8,483 bases of DNA from an uncultured Verrucomicrobiota bacterium (GTDB taxonomy: Bacteria; Verrucomicrobiota; Kiritimatiellia; RFP12; UBA1067). The stretch spans positions 1 through 8,483 of the forward strand of contig CAMOIK010000087.1 in assembly GCA_946615875.1 (NCBI GenBank), in the 5' to 3' direction. The translations under genes were made by a program, and so were the position numbers. Numbering within the stretch: the stretch's first letter is position 1; each line of letters starts with the position of its first letter. Of this stretch, positions 1 to 8,391 are shown one piece after another. The notes under the pieces are model-generated. The model saw nothing but the letters and a program-made list of their open reading frames with translations. It was not told where the DNA came from and did not search any database.

Positions 1-1270
1 TGGAATACGGGAAATCGTCAGGCAGCACCTCGGCGATGGAGCGCTCGGCGAGCGCACCGTGGCCGATTTCACGGCGTCCGGTGGAGCCGAGGCGGCCGAC
101 TTCACCCGTGCAGTAGGGCGGGAAGTTGTAGTGCAGCATGAAGCGCTTGGAAAGTTCGCCTCCCGTCACCGAGTCGAGCTCCTGGGAATCCTTCTTCGTG
201 CCGAGCGTCACAGTCGCGAACGATTGCGTCTCGCCGCGCGAGAACACCGCCGAGCCGTGGACGCGCGGCAGCACGCCGACCTGCGCGGAAAGCGGGCGTA
301 TCTCGTGCTGGGCGCGCCCGTCGATGCGCAGACCCTTCTCGAGCACGTTCTTGCGAACGGTCTCGATCTCGAGGGCGTCGAAGAGATGGACGAAGCCAAC
401 CGCGTCGATTTCCGGCCACTTGGCGCTGACCTTGGCGAGGAGATCCTCCTTGATGGCGCCGACCTTGCCCTGGCGCTCCAGCTTGCCCTTGATGAGGAGC
501 GCGGATGCGAGCGCGTCGCCGGCCTCCTGGCGCATGAAGTCCATCTTGTCGGCCGGCTGCGGCACGTCCTTGATGTCCTTGTCGGGCTTGCCGAGCGCGC
601 GCCGCATTTCGATCTGGAGGTCGATGATCTTCTCGACTTCCTCATGGGCGCGCTTGAGCGCGGCGACGAAATCCTCGTCGGAAATCTCGCTGGCGGAGCC
701 CTCCATCATGAGGAACTTGCCGCGAAGGCCCGCGTAGAGGAGGTCGATGTCGCTCTTCGCCTTCTGCTCGTGCGTGGGGTTGATCACCCACTGGCCATCG
801 ACGCGGCCGATGCGCACGCATCCGATCGGCCCCATGAACGGGATTTCAGAGATGTGCAGGGCGGCAGACGCGGCGTTCACGGCAAGGAAGTCGCCCTCGC
901 GAGTGCCGTCGGACTGGATCAGCATCGAGTTGACCTGCACGTCGTTGTAGTATCCGTCGGGGAAGAGCGGGCGGATCGGGCGATCGCACATTCTCGCCGT
1001 CAGGATCTCCTTGGAGCTGGGACGTGCCTCGCGCTTGAAGAATCCGCCGGGGAAACGACCGGACGCGTAGAACTTCTCGCGGTATTCGCACTGGAGCGGG
1101 AAGAAGTCGATGCCCTCGCGCGGAGTATCCGTGTTCGTGACCGCCGTGAAGACGGTCGTGTCGCCGTAGGAGACGGTGACCGCGCCGGCGGCCTGCTGCG
1201 CCAGCAGCCCGGTCTCGATCACGAGGTCCGTCCCCGCGATGTTGACCTTGAATTGCTTTGTTCCTTCCAT
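1..1270 (-). CDS. pnp: Polyribonucleotide nucleotidyltransferase (PNPase), N-terminal 423 residues; 3' part lies outside the window
   Basis: PNPase is a trimeric cytoplasmic 3'-5' exoribonuclease that degrades RNA by phosphorolysis and is part of bacterial mRNA turnover. Reading from the ATG at 1270, the translation begins MEGTKQFKVNIAGTDLVIET. It follows the family order: first RNase PH-like domain (about residues 8-140, with YASGRFPGGFFKREARP and MCDRPIRPLFPDGYYNDVQV), an alpha-helical linker (about 145-310), then the second RNase PH domain (from about 315, with GVLPRVHGSAVFSRGETQS and MLHYNFPPYCTGEVGR). The window ends just after DDFPYS, so the metal-binding Asp residues of the second RNase PH domain and the KH and S1 RNA-binding domains are not seen. 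About 60% of a typical ~700-residue protein is present, with no frameshift. The RBS is weak (purine-rich AGAAGAG just upstream). It lies 112 nt downstream of rpsO, the same order as in many bacteria, and is probably cotranscribed with it. Confidence 0.97.
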   Translation of the reverse strand, partial: MEGTKQFKVNIAGTDLVIETGLLAQQAAGAVTVSYGDTTVFTAVTNTDTPREGIDFFPLQCEYREKFYASGRFPGGFFKREARPSSKEILTARMCDRPIRPLFPDGYYNDVQVNSMLIQSDGTREGDFLAVNAASAALHISEIPFMGPIGCVRIGRVDGQWVINPTHEQKAKSDIDLLYAGLRGKFLMMEGSASEISDEDFVAALKRAHEEVEKIIDLQIEMRRALGKPDKDIKDVPQPADKMDFMRQEAGDALASALLIKGKLERQGKVGAIKEDLLAKVSAKWPEIDAVGFVHLFDALEIETVRKNVLEKGLRIDGRAQHEIRPLSAQVGVLPRVHGSAVFSRGETQSFATVTLGTKKDSQELDSVTGGELSKRFMLHYNFPPYCTGEVGRLGSTGRREIGHGALAERSIAEVLPDDFPYS

Positions 1271-1345
1271 CTGTTCTCTTCTTTCTTTCGGTCCAAGGCC
1301 GAATGCCCAACGCCCGTGTCCAAAGTCTGTCTGTGCTTCTGGAGG

Positions 1346-1380
1346 TTCCGGCCTTTGACCTTCGGTCTTCGACTTTCGGC
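1346..1380 (-). repeat. Five degenerate heptamer repeats in the rpsO-pnp gap
   Basis: On the minus strand five consecutive 7-mers read GCCGAAA, GTCGAAG, ACCGAAG, GTCAAAG, GCCGGAA (consensus roughly RYCGAAG). The array begins 2 nt after the rpsO stop codon and lies entirely in the 112-nt gap before pnp. It resembles the short heptanucleotide tandem repeats known from other bacterial intergenic regions. Function is unknown; it could affect processing of the rpsO-pnp mRNA or simply be a microsatellite-like array. I see no clear hairpin-plus-U-tract terminator in the gap. Confidence 0.6.
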
Positions 1381-1382
1381 AT

Positions 1383-1643
1383 TTACCTTCTCAGGCCGAG
1401 TTTCTTGATAATATCCTTGTAGCTTTCCTCGTTCACGCGCTTCAGGTAGTCGAGGAGGTTGCGGCGGTTCTGCACCTTGCGCAGGAGGCCGTAGCGCGAC
1501 GAGTTGTCCTTCTTGTTCGCCTTCAGGTGGGCGGTAAGAGCCTCGATTTCCTTCGTGAGGATGGCGATCTGGACTTCGCTGGACCCCGTGTCGCGGTCGT
1601 GGCGCTGGAACTCGCTGCGGATTGCTGCCTTGTCGATTTGCAT
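1383..1643 (-). CDS. rpsO: 30S ribosomal protein S15 (86 residues)
   Basis: S15 is a primary 16S rRNA-binding protein of the small subunit platform. The product carries the family signature throughout: RDTGSSEVQIAILTKEIEAL, then HLKANKKDNSSRYGLLRKV, RRNLLDYLKR, and the C-terminal KKLGLRR. I chose the ATG at 1643, which gives MQIDKAAIRSEF and a length of 86 residues, close to the usual 88-89. A longer reading from TTG at 1700 would add a 19-residue extension not found in S15 and would run into the leader hairpins. AAGG lies 5 nt before the chosen ATG. The normally conserved HHSRRG segment, which in well-studied S15 lies in the rRNA-contacting loop, reads NSSRYG here; similar changes occur in some PVC-group S15 proteins, so this is probably lineage variation. 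The gene heads an rpsO-pnp unit driven by the promoter at 1787-1816. Confidence 0.96.
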   Translation of the reverse strand: MQIDKAAIRSEFQRHDRDTGSSEVQIAILTKEIEALTAHLKANKKDNSSRYGLLRKVQNRRNLLDYLKRVNEESYKDIIKKLGLRR

Positions 1644-1785
1644 CTTTGCCTTGTCTTTCTGTGTTTTTGCTCTGCGAACCGGGAAGCGTTTCCCCGCCAA
1701 GTCCCACCGCGGGACTACAAGACACCTTCAACCCGAAGGCGTCCGCGGCAGGGATAACCTCCTGAGACAGTCGCAGACAGCCGCG
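1644..1785 (-). promoter_or_regulatory. Structured rpsO mRNA leader, candidate S15 autoregulatory element
   Basis: About 140 nt separate the -10 box from the rpsO ATG. Reading the minus strand, the leader can form: a long-range 6-bp stem (CGCGGC at 1785-1780 with GCCGCG at 1749-1744); a 9-bp hairpin with a 5-nt loop and one G-U pair (1743-1721, GACGCCUUC/GAAGGUGUC); a 6-bp hairpin with a 5-nt loop (1716-1700, AGUCCC/GGGACU); and a 5-bp hairpin with a 4-nt loop (1694-1681, GGGAA/UUCCC). S15 represses its own translation in several bacteria through unrelated leader folds, so an autoregulatory role here is a reasonable inference. No match to a described S15 leader class is claimed. Confidence 0.55.
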
Positions 1786-1786
1786 T

Positions 1787-1816
1787 ATTATACCATATTT
1801 TCCCTCTGCTCCGCAA
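1787..1816 (-). promoter_or_regulatory. rpsO-pnp promoter (extended -10 plus weak -35)
   Basis: On the minus strand a perfect TATAAT (1792-1787) is preceded by TGG, giving the extended -10 form TGnTATAAT. TTGCGG (1816-1811) lies 18 bp upstream and matches three of six positions of the -35 consensus. The surrounding 15 bases, AAAATATGGTATAAT, are identical to the two elements at 2862-2876 and 2898-2912. The transcript should start near 1780, leaving the long rpsO leader. Confidence 0.8.
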
Positions 1817-1826
1817 TGGCCTATTT

Positions 1827-1846
1827 CAGGAATTCACAAATTCCTG
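1827..1846 (-). terminator. Hairpin at the end of the phytase-like gene, possible terminator
   Basis: CAGGAATT and AATTCCTG form a perfect 8-bp stem with a 4-nt loop. The hairpin overlaps the stop codon of the phytase-like gene (1836-1834) and lies just upstream of the rpsO promoter, a sensible place for a terminator. It is not followed by a U-tract on the minus strand, and the stem is AT-rich, so it may instead be a weak terminator or a 3'-end stabilising structure. Confidence 0.35.
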
Positions 1847-2853
1847 CCCGTGACGCGGAGTCGCAGCGTCATGATCTTGGCGAACGCGTTGCCGCCGTCG
1901 GCGACGAGGACGAGCGCGACGGAGCCGTCAGCGAGGGCGGGGCCGACGCACATCCCTTCGTAGTTGGTCATGAAGAACGTGCCGCGGAAGATGCGGGTCT
2001 TCGCCACGCGGCTGAACGAGGCTCCGTCCAGCGAGTCGATCCCGGACACGTCGGTGGCGGGCGAACCATCGGCGGCGAGGCCGTCCACCAGGAAGATGCG
2101 CGTGACGAAAATCCCTTTCGCGCGGAAGTTGCGCTCCAGCACGAGCAATCGCCCGTCCCGCAGCGCCGCCAGCGCCACGACGCCGCTGCGCGTCTTCACG
2201 TCGCCGCCATGCGCCCACGGCGGGCAGCCAACGCTCTCGGTCCTGTATGCCCACTGCACGTCGGCGCGCCAGTCGTCCTGCGGCGACCGGCGTGTGAAAC
2301 GGGTCAGTCGGACTGTCGAGCCATGTTTCTCCGACGACTTGTCGCCGTCGCATTCCAGCGCCTCCTCGTTAGCCGTCCACATCGTCAGGCCGTCGGGCGA
2401 AAGCGTCAGCGACTCCAATCCGAAATTCCTGCGGATCTTTCCATAGATGGCGGGGACGATGGCCGAGCGCAGCGTTTCGCCGGTGGCAGTGGAGACTTCG
2501 CGGATCGTCGAATCCGCCTCGTCGGCGATCCATACCGCGCCGGAGGCCGCGTCGAACGCGCACCCTTCCATGTCCACCGCGCCGGCGACGCGCACGCTTT
2601 CGCCGACATGGATGCCGTCCTCCGCCAGCCGCCCGGTCTCGGAGTCGATCTCGAGCCGCAGCGCATAAAGCCCGCCATCCTTGTCATCGACGGCGTAGTA
2701 TGCGTCGCCGCCCGCCCAGGCGATTCCGCTTAGCTGCACGGCCCGCGCCGCGTCCGGGCGCGGCGCCTCGGATGCGCACGCCGCGGCGAAGTCCTCCCCG
2801 CGCACGGCAAACGCCGCCGCCGCGAGCCACATCAATGTCAAAGTCCTGACCAT
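1834..2853 (-). CDS. Secreted esterase-like/phytase-like domain protein (339 residues)
   Basis: The protein matches the pattern of the 'esterase-like activity of phytase' family (phytase-like, PF13449), a beta-propeller-type fold whose real substrates are mostly unknown. Visible family-type segments in order: LSGIAWAGGDAYYAVDDKDG (about 40-60), DMEGCAFDAASGAVWIADEADS (about 92-115), NFGLESLTLSPDGLTMWTANEEAL (about 143-167), LLVLERNF (about 236-243) and NYEGMCVGPALADGSVALVLVADGGNAF near residues 295-325. The N-terminus is a signal peptide: MVR, then a hydrophobic stretch LTLMWLAAAAFAV, with AFA at 14-16 as a likely signal peptidase I site. The protein is therefore exported. The start ATG at 2853 lies only 8 nt after a perfect TATAAT, so translation is probably leaderless. 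The next Met (M8) would remove the basic N-region of the signal peptide. The gene is divergent from the SUMF1-like gene. Actual enzymatic activity is unproven. Confidence 0.85.
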   Translation of the reverse strand: MVRTLTLMWLAAAAFAVRGEDFAAACASEAPRPDAARAVQLSGIAWAGGDAYYAVDDKDGGLYALRLEIDSETGRLAEDGIHVGESVRVAGAVDMEGCAFDAASGAVWIADEADSTIREVSTATGETLRSAIVPAIYGKIRRNFGLESLTLSPDGLTMWTANEEALECDGDKSSEKHGSTVRLTRFTRRSPQDDWRADVQWAYRTESVGCPPWAHGGDVKTRSGVVALAALRDGRLLVLERNFRAKGIFVTRIFLVDGLAADGSPATDVSGIDSLDGASFSRVAKTRIFRGTFFMTNYEGMCVGPALADGSVALVLVADGGNAFAKIMTLRLRVTGRNL

Positions 2854-2861
2854 TGCCGCAC

Positions 2862-2867
2862 ATTATA
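2862..2867 (-). promoter_or_regulatory. -10 box of the phytase-like gene (leaderless spacing)
   Basis: TATAAT on the minus strand with an upstream TGG. Only 8 nt separate it from the ATG at 2853, so the transcription start should fall within a few bases of the start codon. There is no room for a Shine-Dalgarno sequence. Confidence 0.8.
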
Positions 2868-2906
2868 CCATATTTTCAGGATCGCCACCACAGGCGCAAA
2901 ATATGG

Positions 2907-2912
2907 TATAAT
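2907..2912 (+). promoter_or_regulatory. -10 box of the SUMF1-like/zinc-finger/helicase operon
   Basis: TATAAT preceded by TGG (extended -10). It lies 65 nt before the chosen ATG at 2978, leaving an untranslated leader of about 58 nt. No good -35 hexamer is visible at 16-18 bp, which fits dependence on the extended -10. Confidence 0.8.
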
Positions 2913-2963
2913 ATGAGGTGTCCCGTCGTATGGCGCGGCGCGCCTCTGCGAGGAACGGGCGAC

Positions 2964-2970
2964 AAGGAGA
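2964..2970 (+). promoter_or_regulatory. Shine-Dalgarno site that fixes the SUMF1-like start
   Basis: AAGGAGA, 7 nt before the ATG at 2978, is the strongest ribosome-binding site before any gene in the window. It supports this ATG over the upstream in-frame GTG at 2918 and ATG at 2930, which would bury the signal peptide behind an Arg-rich extension. Confidence 0.85.
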
Positions 2971-2977
2971 CCCACAC

Positions 2978-4033
2978 ATGAAACGACACGCTTTTTTTGC
3001 GATGGCGGCAATCTGCTGCGCGGCGGCTCTCGCGGCCTCCGGCGACGACGGCGCGGCTTCCGGCGAAAACCTCGCGGCGGCGACGCTCGACCGCGCGGCC
3101 AAGCTCTGGGAGAACCCGCAGAGGAGCGCGGGCGATGTCGCGGAGGTCGTGAAGATATGCGAAGGCCTCCTCGCGAACCGCGCGTCCTTCCAGACAACGG
3201 AGGAAGGCAAGGCGATGCTCGGCAGGATATACAGCCTCATGGGCAAGGCATATGGCGCGGCGAACGGCGCGGCGGCGGCGAGCGACGCACCGCGCACCGG
3301 CACCGTGAAGACGCTCGACCTCCCGGGGCACGCCAGTATCGAGATGATATACTGCGAACCCGGCTCCTTCGTGATGGGCAGCCCGAACGACGAAGAGGGC
3401 CGCGACCTGGACGAGACCCAGCACGCCGTGACCCTCACGAAAGGCTTCTGGCTGAGCAAGTGCGAGGTCACGCAGGCGCAGTGGGAAAGCGTGATGAACG
3501 GCAACCCGTCCAGCTTCAAGGGCAACGGCAAGATGCCGGTGGACAGCGTCTCGTGGAACGACTGCCACGAGTTCACGCGCAGATTGAACGCTCTCTTGGA
3601 CTGCGAAGCCCGTCTGCCGACCGAGGCGGAGTGGGAATACGCGTGCCGCGCCGGCACGAAATCGGCGTTCTCGTGGGGGAACGCGCTGAACGGGCGCAAG
3701 GCGAACTGCAACGGAGATTTCCCGTGCGCCACGCATGAACGCGGGCCGTATCTGCGCCACCCCACTCCGGCCGGCCACTACGCTCCCAATCCATGGGGCT
3801 TCTTCGACATGCACGGCAACATGTACGAGTGGTGCGAGGACAGGTGCGGCGACTATCCCGCCGGCGACGCCACCGACCCCGAGGGGAACACCGAAGGCAA
3901 GTGCCGCATTCTTCGCGGCGGATGCTGGTATTTCGGCGCCAGGTTCTGCCGCTCCGCAAACCGCATAAAGAACAGCCCTTCCTACTCGGACGCGTTCACG
4001 GGCATGCGACTCTGCTGCGGCAGGATACCGTGA
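2978..4033 (+). CDS. Exported SUMF1/formylglycine-generating-enzyme-like protein (351 residues)
   Basis: The protein has a signal peptide (MKRH followed by a hydrophobic AFFAMAAICCAAALAA stretch), then a helical region of about 85 residues that I do not recognise, then an FGE-sulfatase domain (PF03781) from about residue 118 to the end. Domain hallmarks are GSFVMGSP (129-136), KCEVTQAQWESVM, NPSSFKG, PVDSVSWNDCHEFTRRLN, RLPTEAEWEYACRAGT, GFFDMHGNMYEWCEDR, RGGCWYFGARFCRSANR (313-329) and GMRLC. Human FGE uses a cysteine pair (Cys336 and Cys341) to oxidise sulfatase cysteines to formylglycine. Aligned from the RGG anchor, the second cysteine is kept (Cys324) but the first is Phe319. Canonical FGE activity is therefore unlikely; other members of this superfamily have binding or other oxidative roles. 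Together with its predicted export, this makes the function unknown. It is the first gene of a probable operon, 37 nt before the zinc-finger gene. Ile codons are AUA-rich (5 of 8). Confidence 0.9.
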   Translation: MKRHAFFAMAAICCAAALAASGDDGAASGENLAAATLDRAAKLWENPQRSAGDVAEVVKICEGLLANRASFQTTEEGKAMLGRIYSLMGKAYGAANGAAAASDAPRTGTVKTLDLPGHASIEMIYCEPGSFVMGSPNDEEGRDLDETQHAVTLTKGFWLSKCEVTQAQWESVMNGNPSSFKGNGKMPVDSVSWNDCHEFTRRLNALLDCEARLPTEAEWEYACRAGTKSAFSWGNALNGRKANCNGDFPCATHERGPYLRHPTPAGHYAPNPWGFFDMHGNMYEWCEDRCGDYPAGDATDPEGNTEGKCRILRGGCWYFGARFCRSANRIKNSPSYSDAFTGMRLCCGRIP

Positions 4034-4039
4034 CCAGCC

Positions 4040-4052
4040 CACGCGCACCGGA
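4040..4052 (+). repeat. 13-bp motif, copy 1 (gap before the zinc-finger gene)
   Basis: CACGCGCACCGGA lies 18 nt before the ATG at 4071. The same 13 bases recur in the next intercistronic gap (4642-4654), at nearly the same distance from the next start codon. Neither of these two genes has a well-placed Shine-Dalgarno sequence. The role is unknown. Confidence 0.5.
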
Positions 4053-4070
4053 AGGACGACAAGAACAGCC

Positions 4071-4625
4071 ATGTCACAGGAATGGAACATCAAGTCAAGG
4101 GGACATTCGTGCAGCCTCTGCCAGAAGCCGCTGGCCGACAGGTCTCCGGTCGTGAGCGCCCTCAAGGAGACTCCGGAGGGCTACGAGCGCTTCGACTGCC
4201 ACCCGGAATGCTGGAAGGCCGCCGAGCGCGACTGGGAGCCCTTCTCGCAATGGGACGGCGTGTATCTCGCGCCTGTCCGCGAAGAACGCAAGGAAGCGCT
4301 TAAAAAGGAAGACGCCGGAGAGATACTGCGCCAGCTCGTGACGCTCGACGATCCGGCGATGAAAAACGTCATCTACGTGCTGGCGGTGATGCTCGAACGC
4401 TCCAAGATCCTCGTGGAGCGGGACGCCAAGCCGACGGACGACGGCGGCATACGCCGCGTCTATGAAGACCGCAAGAACGGCGACACCTTCGTGATACTCG
4501 ATCCGCGCATCAGGCTGGAAAACCTCTCGGAAGTCCAGCAGCAGGTGGTCGCGCTCCTTTCCGGCACCAAGTCCCTCGGCGAAGTGGCGCAGGAGGAGGT
4601 CGAGGGGCAGTCGCAGGAAAGCTGA
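4071..4625 (+). CDS. Small zinc-finger protein, treble-clef/PARP-finger-like (184 residues)
   Basis: I do not recognise a named family. The N-terminal ~50 residues hold a likely metal site: Cys14-x2-Cys17, then Cys43, His44 and Cys47 (SCSLCQKPLADRS ... GYERFDCHPECWKA). The spacing Cys-x2-Cys-x26-His-x2-Cys, with an aromatic residue right after the last Cys, is close to the PARP-type zinc finger (C-x2-C-x28/30-H-x2-C), which binds damaged DNA. That comparison rests on spacing alone. The remainder is charged and mostly helical, with an acidic/Gln-rich tail (EEVEGQSQES) and no signal peptide or membrane segment, so the protein should be cytoplasmic. It lies 37 nt after the SUMF1-like gene and 49 nt before the helicase gene, in the same direction. 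A nucleic-acid-binding partner of the helicase is a reasonable guess. No good RBS: AAGGA is 14 nt upstream of the ATG. Ile codons are AUA in 3 of 7. Confidence 0.75.
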   Translation: MSQEWNIKSRGHSCSLCQKPLADRSPVVSALKETPEGYERFDCHPECWKAAERDWEPFSQWDGVYLAPVREERKEALKKEDAGEILRQLVTLDDPAMKNVIYVLAVMLERSKILVERDAKPTDDGGIRRVYEDRKNGDTFVILDPRIRLENLSEVQQQVVALLSGTKSLGEVAQEEVEGQSQES

Positions 4626-4641
4626 ACCGCGCACGCGTCCT

Positions 4642-4654
4642 CACGCGCACCGGA
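4642..4654 (+). repeat. 13-bp motif, copy 2 (gap before the helicase gene)
   Basis: An exact second copy of CACGCGCACCGGA, ending 20 nt before the helicase ATG at 4675. The flanks differ from copy 1, so it is not part of a longer duplication. A shorter partial match (CGCGCACCGG) inside the SUMF1-like coding region near 3290 shows that such strings can arise by chance in this GC-rich DNA. Confidence 0.5.
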
Positions 4655-4674
4655 CGCGCCAGGCTCCGCCAACA

Positions 4675-7033
<2,359 letters not shown>

Positions 7034-7041
<8 letters not shown>

Positions 7042-8383
7042 ACGACTTGTCGCGCCAGCGCTGCGAATGCCAGCGGCGCATGAGGACGACGCCGCGCAGG
7101 TTTTCGTCGAGCATGAACCCGACCCAGACCCCGACGAGGCCGAAGCCGAGGGGAATCCCAAGCAGCCACGCCACGCCCACGCCGAATATCCACTGCCCGG
7201 CCACCCCCACCACGAAAGGATACGTGACGTCGCCGGCGGCGCGGAGCGTCCCGCAGGCGAATATGTTGCGCACCCTCCCGATCTCCAGCACGGCGTCCAC
7301 CCACAGGATGATGGTGCCGATGCGGACTATCTCCGCGTTGGCGGTGAGCAGCGGCAGGACGAAATGCCCAGCCGCCGCCAGCGCCGACGAGCCGACGACG
7401 GTGACGAGCATAGAGCGGCGCATGAAGAAGGTGCCGACCAGATAGGCGGGCCGGTAGCGGTGGCGCCCGACCAGATGGCCGACAAGTATGTCGCCGCCGT
7501 GCGTGACGGCCACGCAGAAGAGGAACACGAACATCACCAGGTTGGAGCAGTATGTCTTCGTGGTGAGCGCGTCGGTGGATATGCCGTTGATGAAGTATAT
7601 CGCCACTAGCTGGCTGAGGCAATACGACAATTCCTCGCTCGCCGCAGGGATGGAGACGGCGACGAGCCTCCGCAGATCGCCCGCCTTGGGCAGCTTCAGA
7701 CGCGAACGCACGCCCTTCCCGCGCCAGACCAGCGCCGCGCAGAAACCCGCCAGGACGGCGAACGACACGATGCGGGCGACGGCGGTCGCCCACGCCGCGC
7801 CTTCCACGCCGAGCGCAGGGCATCCGAGGCGGCCGAATATCAGCGCGTAGTTCAGCGTGACGTTCACGATGTTGGCGAGCGCGTTCGCCGCCATCGGCGG
7901 CACCACGCGCCCGGCGCTGCGCAATATCCCGCCCAACGCGAGCGACAACGCGGGGAATATGGAGAAGAGCCCCGTGATCGCCAGATAGGATACGCCGTGC
8001 GGCATCACGTCGCCCCTCAGCCCCATCAGCGCCAGCAGCGGGCGCGGGAAGGCGAAAAGCGCGGTGCTGGCAAGCGTGCCGATCGCCAGGTTCATGGCCA
8101 CCGCCAGCGCGGCGGTGCGCACGAAGTCCTCCTTCGCCTTCGCGCCGAAGAACTGCGCGCACAGTATCGAGGCGCCCGTGGCCAGAAACTGATAGACCAG
8201 GAAGACGAAAGACATCAGCTGATTGACCATCCCCACCGCCGCCACGGAGCCGTCGCCGCAATGCGACAGCATGATCGTATCCACGCACCCGACAAGCATC
8301 AGGAGCGCGAGATCGAAGAAAATCGGCGTCGTCAGCCGCCAAAGGCGCGCGCGCAGGTTTATCCGCTTGGACTGCCCTTCCAT
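7034..8383 (-). CDS. MATE-family multidrug/cation antiporter (449 residues)
   Basis: This is an inner-membrane efflux transporter that uses a Na+ or H+ gradient to export organic cations or metabolites. The sequence has two MatE repeats (PF01554) and enough hydrophobic segments for the usual 12 helices. Family-like segments include TTPIFFDLALLMLVGCVDTIML with GDGSVAAVGMVNQL near the start, GASILCAQFFGAK, GGILRSAG, LNYALIFG and GVEGAAWATAVARI in the first half. In the second half are SIPAASEELSYCLSQLVAIYFINGIS and a C-terminal LDENLRGVVLMRRWHSQRW. Length is typical (about 450). I chose the ATG at 8383. An in-frame ATG at 8401 overlaps the TATGGTAAAAT promoter element and so cannot lie inside a transcript made from it. 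With the chosen start the mRNA is leaderless or nearly so. The gene is convergent to the helicase gene. Substrate cannot be read from the sequence. Ile codons: 11 AUA of 25. Confidence 0.93.
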
Positions 8384-8391
8384 TCCCCTCA

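Larger units (their letters stand above)
2862..2912. repeat. Perfect 15-bp inverted repeat carrying two divergent extended -10 promoters
   Basis: ATTATACCATATTTT (2862-2876) and AAAATATGGTATAAT (2898-2912) are exact reverse complements separated by 21 bp. Each arm is an extended -10 promoter element (TGGTATAAT). The left arm points to the phytase-like gene and the right arm to the SUMF1-like gene. Neither has a convincing -35 hexamer, and the two -35 positions would overlap around 2883-2891. The two promoters may therefore compete for polymerase or share a regulator that binds the dyad. Confidence 0.85.

Noticed and set aside
59..1408. 449-codon plus-strand frame opposite pnp
   Set aside because: The minus strand encodes a well-conserved PNPase; the plus-strand product has only compositional features.
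1644..1700. TTG start giving S15 a 19-residue N-terminal extension
   Set aside because: The extension has no counterpart in S15 proteins, overlaps leader hairpins and has no Shine-Dalgarno site. The ATG at 1643 gives the normal length.
1504..2733. 409-codon plus-strand frame opposite rpsO and the phytase-like gene
   Set aside because: It crosses two real minus-strand genes and their promoter and has no recognisable domain.
2918..2977. Upstream GTG start for the SUMF1-like protein
   Set aside because: It would place about 20 Arg-rich residues before an obvious signal peptide. AAGGAGA at 7 nt favours the ATG at 2978.
2876..4165. 429-codon minus-strand frame opposite the SUMF1-like gene
   Set aside because: It runs antisense to a clear FGE-domain gene with a signal peptide and a strong Shine-Dalgarno site. 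No family features are present in the antisense product.
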